Shown piece by piece: positions 58,180 to 64,000 of a stretch of 64,000 bases of DNA. The DNA comes from UBA9410 sp036123585. Its GTDB lineage: Bacteria > Actinomycetota > Acidimicrobiia > Acidimicrobiales > MedAcidi-G1. Both the position numbers and the translations under genes were made by a program. The notes beneath the pieces were generated by a model, which ran no database searches, was not told the DNA's origin, and saw only the letters and a program-made list of their open reading frames with translations. The number at the start of each line of letters is the position of its first letter. The first letter of the stretch is position 1. The stretch is from assembly GCA_036123585.1 (NCBI GenBank), contig JAZADN010000037.1:41688-105687 (forward strand), in the 5' to 3' direction.

Positions 58180-59739
58180 TCAGCGGGCCAATAGCCCGGT
58201 GCGACAGTTGAATTCGTCGATCGCGGCGTCCCAGTCCGGTCCCATCGACTGGACGTGCTGCCAGAAGGCCTGATCGCGTCGGACTTCGAAATCCTCGAAT
58301 TCCACGCCGTGCTGCTCAATCCAGGTGTAGTAGCCGAGGTTGAAGATTCGGTTCCGGCCGGTCTCGTCCAAAACCTCGACGTGATCGGTGTCGGCACCCC
58401 ACAGGTGGGTGGATAGCGCGGAGTCGGCCTCCGTGTCGGAAAAGCCACTGGCATAACGACCGGCCCGCATCGACTCCCGTTCGCTGCCGTACATCTCGCC
58501 GCCGTCGGTGGCCAGGGTGATCAGGGCGTCGTCGGCGCCGAGGTCCAGTTCGCGGGCCGTCTTGATGGCAGCCACCACGTTGCAGATGCTGGACAGGCCA
58601 AAGTGGCTGAGGGTGTCGAGCACCTCGTCGCGCACACCGGCTGCTCCTAGTCGTGCCAGCCCCTCGGCGGTGTTGAAGGCCATACCCAGTTCGTCACAGG
58701 CCGTGTCCGACACACCGACGACGACGTCGGTGTTCATCACGTTGTGGATGAACGGGATGTGCTTGTCGCCGATGCCTTGGATGTTGTGCTCGCCGTAGCC
58801 GTTGTAGAGCATGGTTGGGCACTCGACGGCCTCCACGGCCACGATGCGGGCACCGTGGTCGGCCTTGAGGCGTTCACCGGCGGCCAGGGTGCCCGACGAC
58901 CCCGACGCGGCCACGAAGCCTGCCAGGCGCAGGCCGGGGCTCTGTTCGGCATGGTGCCGGTACAGGTGGGCCAGGGCGCGAGACGTGACCTCGTGGTGTC
59001 CGACGTGGTTAGCGAATTCGGTGAACTGGTTGAGGATGAAGTTGGTCGGGTCGAGGGCCAACTCGTCACAGGCGTCGTAGATCTCCTTGACGTTGCTCTC
59101 CGAGCCGGTGGTGCGGATCACGTCGTCGGGGTCGTCGATCCACTCCTCCAGCCACTCGAAGCGTTCGCGGCTCATGTTCTCGGGGAGCACGGCCACACCG
59201 CGGCAGCCCATGAGGCGAGAGATGGCCACGCCGCCCCGCGCGTAGTTGCCGGTCGACGGCCAGATGGCCCGGTGCACCGTGGGGTCGTATTGGCCGGTGA
59301 CCACCCGGGGGACCAGACAGGCGTAGGCGGCCAGCACCTTGTGGGCGCCGATCATCGGAAACCGGTTGCCGAAGGCCACGATGATCGGTGATGGCACGCC
59401 GGTCACCTCCTCGGTAAGCACCACGTGTTCGGGTAGGGCCACGGTGCCACCATGAAGGTCGTTGTACCAGTGGCACCGAAAGAGGTTGCGGGCGTCGGCC
59501 GCGTTGCGGTCCACGCCGGCGAGCGAGGCCAGAACCTCTTCGGGGATGGTCGACGGGTCTGCCAGTTGGGCGAAGGTGGGCAAGACGATGCACTGGTCGC
59601 GGAACCGTTCGACGCTGCGCTCGTAGACGTCCGTGTCGACCACTGCGGTGGACAGCCCGAAGCGGTCTGGGTCGAAGGTGGCGGTATCGAAGGAGGCGTC
59701 GGCGAACGTGCCGATGCCTGCGCTGGAGGGAGTACTCAT
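58180..59739 (-). CDS. PLP-dependent lyase-like enzyme (tryptophan-synthase-beta superfamily)
   Basis: A 519-residue fold-type II PLP protein. The lysine is in MIGAHKVLAAYACLVPRVVTGQ, the phosphate loop in GFVAASGSSGTLAAGERLK, and the active-site asparagine loop in WPSTGNYARGGVAISRLMGCRGVAVLP. The C-terminal 100 residues are family-specific (VLDETGRNRIFNLGYYTW). It is longer than cysteine synthase or threonine dehydratase. The first gene of a two-gene operon, it has a leaderless promoter and the shared operator 33 bases before its ATG. It likely deaminates an amino acid produced by the island's carbamoylases (inference). Confidence 0.75.
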   Translation of the reverse strand: MSTPSSAGIGTFADASFDTATFDPDRFGLSTAVVDTDVYERSVERFRDQCIVLPTFAQLADPSTIPEEVLASLAGVDRNAADARNLFRCHWYNDLHGGTVALPEHVVLTEEVTGVPSPIIVAFGNRFPMIGAHKVLAAYACLVPRVVTGQYDPTVHRAIWPSTGNYARGGVAISRLMGCRGVAVLPENMSRERFEWLEEWIDDPDDVIRTTGSESNVKEIYDACDELALDPTNFILNQFTEFANHVGHHEVTSRALAHLYRHHAEQSPGLRLAGFVAASGSSGTLAAGERLKADHGARIVAVEAVECPTMLYNGYGEHNIQGIGDKHIPFIHNVMNTDVVVGVSDTACDELGMAFNTAEGLARLGAAGVRDEVLDTLSHFGLSSICNVVAAIKTARELDLGADDALITLATDGGEMYGSERESMRAGRYASGFSDTEADSALSTHLWGADTDHVEVLDETGRNRIFNLGYYTWIEQHGVEFEDFEVRRDQAFWQHVQSMGPDWDAAIDEFNCRTGLLAR

Positions 59740-59745
59740 GGCGAC

Positions 59746-59751
59746 ACGCTA
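59746..59751 (-). promoter_or_regulatory. -10 box for leaderless PLP operon mRNA
   Basis: TAGCGT on the minus strand, then 6 nt to ATG 59739. The operator 59772-59786 lies 20 nt further upstream. No good -35 is present at 17 nt, which suggests the promoter needs an activator. Confidence 0.45.
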
Positions 59752-59771
59752 CCCAGTTCCCGGTTCCTGGA

Positions 59772-59786
59772 TTGACAAAATGTCAA
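59772..59786. promoter_or_regulatory. Shared operator, right copy (perfect palindrome)
   Basis: TTGACA-AAA-TGTCAA is a perfect 6-bp inverted repeat with a 3-nt centre. The first 12 bases are identical to the left copy at 44392. It lies upstream of the two PLP genes. Confidence 0.65.
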
Positions 59787-59886
59787 GCTTCAGGCACCTC
59801 CCGGGACCCTGCGGCGTGACCGATGTCGCGTCCCACGGAGGCCGGGATGCCCCCAATCTGGGCCTGAGCGATGGGAGGCTAGGGAA

Positions 59887-60621
59887 ATGGTTCGATGGGT
59901 TCTGAACCTCGTGGTCGCTTTCGGCCTGGTGGCGATCGGCGTCGTCGCGGCTGCCCGGGTCGCGGAGCCGTCGGTCCGTCCCGTCCTGTACCCGCCCTCC
60001 GCGTCGCCGAGCACCGCCGCACCGACCACCACGGGCCCGGCCATCACGACGCCTCCGACGACCATCCGTTCGATGGCCCCCGAGTCCACGGCGACCTCGG
60101 GGACGACGGTCGCACCTACGACTATGGCCGCGCCTACTACGACGGTCGTCCCTGCGACGACCGCGGCGACCACCACGACGACCAGCGAGCCGGTCGACGA
60201 GGAGGCTGTTCTCACCGCGTCATACGCCTGGGGCCGGAGCGACGATGCTCTAGTGCTCCAGCGGGTGCTGGGGGTCGAGGTCGACGGCTGGTACGGGCCG
60301 GCCACCCGGGAGGCCCATTTGGCCGAGAACGCGGCCCGAGGCCTGTCGGTCGAGGCCGTGCCCGCCTCGCCGACCACGACAACCACGACAACCACGACGG
60401 TGGCCACCACCACGGCCCCTCCGGCGGCCACCACAGCGCCCCCCACTACGGCGGGCGTTCCGACGACCACTGCCCCGCCGCCCAGCACCACGGCTGGGAT
60501 GTTCGGCGGGATGGGAGCCAAGCTGGTTGCCCAACTGCTGGGCCAGCCGTGCATCGCCGACGGCGACCTGAGCGACTGCGGCCCGGAGGTCCATGCCCTA
60601 GTCAAGGGTCTCATGGGCTGA
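59887..60621 (+). CDS. Envelope protein with Thr/Pro-rich linkers and a peptidoglycan-binding-like segment
   Basis: A 244-residue protein with one N-terminal hydrophobic segment (VLNLVVAFGLVAIGVVAAARVA) that acts as signal anchor. A linker with many Thr, Pro and Ala follows, then a small segment LVLQRVLGVEVDGWYGPATREAHLAENAA that fits the helical PG_binding_1 repeat, then a second linker with ten threonines in a row, and a Cys-containing C-terminus (GQPCIADGDLSDCG). It probably spans the cell wall. ATG 59887 has GGGAGG upstream. The partner is unknown. Confidence 0.65.
   Translation: MVRWVLNLVVAFGLVAIGVVAAARVAEPSVRPVLYPPSASPSTAAPTTTGPAITTPPTTIRSMAPESTATSGTTVAPTTMAAPTTTVVPATTAATTTTTSEPVDEEAVLTASYAWGRSDDALVLQRVLGVEVDGWYGPATREAHLAENAARGLSVEAVPASPTTTTTTTTTVATTTAPPAATTAPPTTAGVPTTTAPPPSTTAGMFGGMGAKLVAQLLGQPCIADGDLSDCGPEVHALVKGLMG
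60377..60445 (+). repeat. ACC/ACG-type low-complexity Thr-coding tract
   Basis: Short ACGACAACC-like units repeat in the coding frame and encode the second Thr-rich linker. It is coding low complexity, not an independent element. Confidence 0.6.
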
Positions 60622-60654
60622 CTTGCCCCACTCCGGCGTAGGCCACCAGGGGCA

Positions 60655-60683
60655 TTGTAGATCGAACATATGTTCGATACGGT
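60655..60683 (+). promoter_or_regulatory. SOS (LexA) promoter of dnaE2
   Basis: TTGTAG (60655-60660), 17 bases, TACGGT (60678-60683), then 6 bases to ATG 60690. The spacer holds the LexA box TCGAACATATGTTCGA (60662-60677), identical to that of imuA'. LexA bound here would block RNA polymerase directly. Confidence 0.85.
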
Positions 60684-60689
60684 CCGACG

Positions 60690-63600
60690 ATGGACTGGTC
60701 AAGCGGTCGGATGTCGTGGCGGGAATTGGAGGGGCGCCTCTCCGATCGCCCCTTCGACCCGGCCCCTCGTCGGGATACCGCTCCCCGGCCCGCCCCGGAC
60801 CCGCCCGGGGAGCGAGCGGGTCTCCGGTCGGAGGACCCGCCGTACGCCGAACTGCACTGCCACTCACACTTCAGCTTCCTAGACGGGTCTTCGTCGCCCG
60901 ACGAGCTAGTGGCCGAGGCGGTCCGGCTCGGCTTGAGCGCCCTGGCCCTGACCGACCACGACGGCTTCTACGGGGTGGTTCGCTTCGCCGAGGCGGCGAG
61001 GGAGCACGACCTGCCCACGGTCTTTGGCAGCGAACTCTCGCTGGACGCCCCCCGGCCCCGGACCGGTTCGCCCGACCCGTCGGCCACCCACCTGGTAGTC
61101 CTCGCCGGGGACCCGGTTGGCTACGCCCGCCTCGGCACAGCCATTGGCGAGGCCCAGCTGGCCGGCGCCAAGGGCCATCCCCGGACGTCGCTGGACCGTC
61201 TAGCCGAGTTGGCCGGGACCGACCCGCACTGGATGGTTCTGACCGGCTGCCGCAAGGGAGCGGTCCTCGCCGCCCTCGAGGCCGGTGGACCCCTGGCGGC
61301 CCGTCGAGCCCTCGACGATCTGATCGACCGGTTCGGGCGTGACCGGGTGGTGGTCGAACTGTGGGACCACGGCCATCCGCTGGACGCCGAGCGCAACGAG
61401 ACCCTGGCTCATCTGGCTGCCGCCGCCGGCGTCGGGCTGGTGGCCACCAACAACGTCCACTACCACCGTCCGGCCCGCCGGCGCCTGGCCGCCACCATGG
61501 CCGCTGTGCGGGCCCGTCGCACCCTGGACGACCTAGACGGATGGCTCCCGGCGGTCGGTGGAGCCCACCTACGGTCGGGGGCCGAGCAGGCCCGACGGTT
61601 CGCCCGCTGGCCCGAGGCGGTGGCCGCCGCCGACGAACTGGGCCGCCGGTGCGCCTTCGACCTTCGTCTGGTGGCGCCCGGCCTGCCGCCCTTCCCGTGT
61701 CCCGATGGGCTGGACGAGATGGGCTTGCTCCGTCGCCTGTCAGCCGAGGGGGCCATCGAGCGGTATGGGCACCGACACGCCGAGCGGGTGGTAGGGGCGT
61801 GGGCCCAGGTCGACCGTGAGCTGGACGTCATCGACTCGATGGGCTTCCCCGGCTACTTCCTCGTGGTGTGGGACATCGTGTCGTTCTGCCGACGGGAGGG
61901 GATTTTCTGCCAGGGGAGGGGATCGGCTGCCAACTCGGCGGTCTGCTTCGCCCTGGGCATCACCAACGTCGACGCAGTGGGCCTCGATCTGCTCTTCGAG
62001 CGGTTCTTGTCGCCGGAGCGGGAAGGACCGCCCGACATCGACCTCGACATCGAGAGCGGCCGGCGGGAGGAGGTCATCCAGTACGTGTACGGCCGCCATG
62101 GGCGGCGCCACGCAGCGCAGGTGGCCAACGTCATCACCTACCGACCCCGCTCGGCGGTCCGCGACGTAGCCCGGGCGCTGGGTTACGCCCCCGGCCAGCA
62201 GGACGCCTTCGCCCGGGGCCTAGACCGCCGGGCCGCCATCGCCCCCGACCAGAAGGGGCTGCCCACCGACGTAGCGCTCCTGGCCACCGAACTGTGTGAC
62301 GCCCCCCGACATCTCGGCATTCATTCCGGCGGGATGGTGGTCTGCGACCGGCCCATGGCCGAGGTTTGTCCCGTGGAGTGGGGACGCATGGCCGACCGCA
62401 GCGTGCTCCAGTGGGACAAGGACGACTGTGCGGCAGCAGGCCTGGTCAAGTTCGACCTGCTGGGCCTGGGGATGCTCAGCGCCCTGCACCACACGGTGGA
62501 CCTAGTGGCAGCCCACGAGGGGGTGGTCGTCGACCTGGCCCGCCTGCCTCAGGACGATGACGTCTACGACATGCTCTGCGCCGCCGACACCATCGGGGTG
62601 TTCCAAGTCGAGAGTCGGGCCCAGATGGCCACCCTGCCCCGGCTGCGGCCCCGTCGCTTCCACGACTTGGTGGTCGAGATCGCCCTCATCCGGCCCGGCC
62701 CCATCCAGGGCGGGTCGGTGCACCCGTATCTCCGGCGCCGCGACGGCCGCGAACCGGTCACCTACCTCCACCCGTCGTGCGAGAACGCCCTAGCCCGGAC
62801 GCTGGGGGTTCCCTTGTTCCAGGAGCAGCTCATGCAGCTGGCCATCGACGTGGCCGGCTTCACGGCGGCCGAGGCCGATCGGCTGCGCCAGGCCATGGGG
62901 TCTAAACGGAGTCAAGCTCGGATGGAGGCCCTCCACCGTCGGTTCCTGGACGGGGCGGCCGACCGGGGCGTCCCCGGCGACGTGGCTGAACAGGTATGGC
63001 AGAAGCTGGCCGCCTTTGCCGATTACGGCTTTCCGGAGAGCCACGCTGTGTCGTTCGCCCACCTGGTGTACGCCAGCTCTTGGCTGAAGTACCACCACCC
63101 GGCAGCGTTCTGCGCCGGGCTGCTGAATGCCCAGCCCATGGGCTTCTACTCACCCCACACCCTGACCCAGGACGCCCGACGCCATGGCGTCGATGTCCGC
63201 ACCCCGGACCTGAACCGTTCATCCGCCGGGGCGACCTTGGAAACGGGGCCGGAGGAGGGAACCGGGCCGGTGTTGCGGATGGGCCTGGGATCGGTGCGCG
63301 CCATCGGGTCGGACTTGGCCGAGGTCATCGCCGCGGGCCGGCCCTACGGGTCGATCGAGGATCTCCAACGACGGGTCGACCCGGGTCGTCTGGCTATGGA
63401 GGCGCTGGCCACCGCTGGGGCATTCGGCTGCTTCGATGCCGTCGGGGCCGGCCGGCGGGAGGCCCTGTGGACGGCCGGGGCGTTGGCTGCCACCGGGCCC
63501 GATCACTTGGCCGGGATGGTCACCGGCACGGCACCGCCTCCGCTACCCGCCATGACCGCCCCCGAGTTGGCCCGGGCCGACCTGTGGGCCACCGGGGTGT

Positions 63601-64000
63601 CGCCCGACGGGCACCCCACCCGCTTCCTCCGGGAACGACTGGCCGCCGACGGAGTGGTCACCGCGGCCGACCTGCGGTCGATGGCCGATGGGTCGAAGGT
63701 GGTGGTGGCCGGCGTGGTCACTCATCGGCAGCGCCCCCACACGGCGGGCGGCACCACCTTCGTGAACCTCGAGGACGAGACCGGACTGGTCAACGTGGTC
63801 GTTTCCCGGGGCTGCTGGGTCCGGTACCGCGACGTGTTGGGGGCCTCGGCGCTGTTGGTGAGGGGGCGGGTGGAAGCCGTCGAAGGGGTGGTCAACGTGG
63901 TGACCGAACGGGTCGAACCGCTATCGGTTCGACCACCGGCCCGCACCCGGGACTTCCGCGAGAGGAGCCGTCAGGGTCGGGGGGGCCCGGACCCGACGGC
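60690..64000 (+). CDS. dnaE2: Error-prone DNA polymerase DnaE2, 3' end missing
   Basis: The catalytic polymerase of the SOS mutasome, a C-family alpha subunit that does translesion synthesis. The frame runs from ATG 60690 off the right edge without a stop (1103 codons). MDWSSGRMSWRELEGRL matches the start of mycobacterial DnaE2. The PHP domain begins at AELHCHSHFSFLDGSS near residue 53. FFCQGRGSAANSAVCFALGIT is seen as IFCQGRGSAANSAV, and the catalytic aspartates are in PPDIDLDIESGRREEV. FGIHSGGMVVCDRP reads LGIHSGGMVVCD, and VPLFQEQLMQLAIDVAG, GFPESHAVSFAHLVYASSWLK are also present. The OB-fold starts near residue 1005. The sequence is nearly complete. Confidence 0.94.
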   Translation, partial: MDWSSGRMSWRELEGRLSDRPFDPAPRRDTAPRPAPDPPGERAGLRSEDPPYAELHCHSHFSFLDGSSSPDELVAEAVRLGLSALALTDHDGFYGVVRFAEAAREHDLPTVFGSELSLDAPRPRTGSPDPSATHLVVLAGDPVGYARLGTAIGEAQLAGAKGHPRTSLDRLAELAGTDPHWMVLTGCRKGAVLAALEAGGPLAARRALDDLIDRFGRDRVVVELWDHGHPLDAERNETLAHLAAAAGVGLVATNNVHYHRPARRRLAATMAAVRARRTLDDLDGWLPAVGGAHLRSGAEQARRFARWPEAVAAADELGRRCAFDLRLVAPGLPPFPCPDGLDEMGLLRRLSAEGAIERYGHRHAERVVGAWAQVDRELDVIDSMGFPGYFLVVWDIVSFCRREGIFCQGRGSAANSAVCFALGITNVDAVGLDLLFERFLSPEREGPPDIDLDIESGRREEVIQYVYGRHGRRHAAQVANVITYRPRSAVRDVARALGYAPGQQDAFARGLDRRAAIAPDQKGLPTDVALLATELCDAPRHLGIHSGGMVVCDRPMAEVCPVEWGRMADRSVLQWDKDDCAAAGLVKFDLLGLGMLSALHHTVDLVAAHEGVVVDLARLPQDDDVYDMLCAADTIGVFQVESRAQMATLPRLRPRRFHDLVVEIALIRPGPIQGGSVHPYLRRRDGREPVTYLHPSCENALARTLGVPLFQEQLMQLAIDVAGFTAAEADRLRQAMGSKRSQARMEALHRRFLDGAADRGVPGDVAEQVWQKLAAFADYGFPESHAVSFAHLVYASSWLKYHHPAAFCAGLLNAQPMGFYSPHTLTQDARRHGVDVRTPDLNRSSAGATLETGPEEGTGPVLRMGLGSVRAIGSDLAEVIAAGRPYGSIEDLQRRVDPGRLAMEALATAGAFGCFDAVGAGRREALWTAGALAATGPDHLAGMVTGTAPPPLPAMTAPELARADLWATGVSPDGHPTRFLRERLAADGVVTAADLRSMADGSKVVVAGVVTHRQRPHTAGGTTFVNLEDETGLVNVVVSRGCWVRYRDVLGASALLVRGRVEAVEGVVNVVTERVEPLSVRPPARTRDFRERSRQGRGGPDPT

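Noticed and set aside
59772..59777. TTGACA as a plain -35 box for a plus-strand promoter
   Set aside because: It is part of a perfect palindrome shared with 44392, and no -10 lies 17 bases downstream; the plus-strand gene begins 110 bases away.
60377..60445. CRISPR-like or microsatellite array
   Set aside because: The repeats are short, lack spacers and stay in the coding frame as a Thr-rich linker.

Overview
The window is about 64 kb of very GC-rich, gene-dense bacterial DNA. No gap between genes exceeds about 150 bases. Several marks point to Actinomycetota, probably class Acidimicrobiia (inference; no rRNA gene is present to confirm it): a guanylyltransferase for coenzyme F420 and luciferase-like oxidoreductases, proteins of the mycothiol-dependent isomerase (DinB-like) family, an ImuA'/ImuB/DnaE2 mutasome under TCGAAC-N4-GTTCGA LexA boxes, and many genes whose start codon lies 6-8 nt after a TAnnnT -10 box (leaderless mRNAs). 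I saw no tRNA, rRNA, CRISPR array, insertion sequence or prophage.

Left part (1-29 kb) is general and catabolic metabolism. It holds a 5'-cut FMN-dependent hydroxy-acid dehydrogenase; a minus-strand group of flavin oxidoreductase, TetR regulator and histidine phosphatase; an acyl-CoA synthetase, DsbA-like protein, DinB-like enzyme and MsrA; and a PEP-utilising-type protein. A tightly packed acyl-CoA catabolic operon follows at 9.26-13.8 kb (two acyl-CoA dehydrogenases, two hot-dog hydratase subunits, a class III CoA transferase). It is divergent from an HMG-CoA-synthase-like/OB-fold protein and a thiolase (13.9-16.5 kb), with a perfect CTGACGG-T-CCGTCAG operator between them. Then come a PAC2 protein, an MFS transporter, a sulfatase, an isochorismatase-fold hydrolase, a SulP transporter, a Nudix hydrolase with three followers, a cytochrome P450 and a zinc alcohol dehydrogenase.

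Middle part (29-42 kb) is mostly housekeeping: an HD-domain protein, an ABC-2 exporter, fbiD (F420 synthesis), gpsA, a glycosidase-like hypothetical, rnhB, small proteins, a TrmH-family methyltransferase, a His-rich lipoprotein coupled to a polytopic membrane protein, then SOS-controlled imuA'-imuB and a phosphoribosyltransferase.

Right part (42.4-59.7 kb) is the most interesting region. It looks like a self-contained, probably undescribed N-heterocycle (purine- or hydantoin-like) catabolic island. A short YheO/DauR-type HTH regulator and an amidase diverge from a nine-gene, mostly overlapping operon: FAD, 2Fe-2S and Mo subunits of one molybdenum hydroxylase; an M20 N-carbamoylase/ureidohydrolase; a D-carbamoylase-type nitrilase; a second, fused 2Fe-2S/Mo hydroxylase resembling selenium-type xanthine dehydrogenase; an SsnA-like aminohydrolase; an F420-type oxidoreductase; and an 8-oxoguanine-deaminase-like enzyme. 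A thiamine-binding protein follows. Two PLP enzymes of the tryptophan-synthase-beta fold, facing inward, close the island. The 12-mer TTGACAAAATGT occurs in the intergenic regions at both ends (44392 and 59772), so the island looks like one regulon. The window ends with a Thr/Pro-rich envelope protein and SOS-controlled dnaE2, cut by the right edge.
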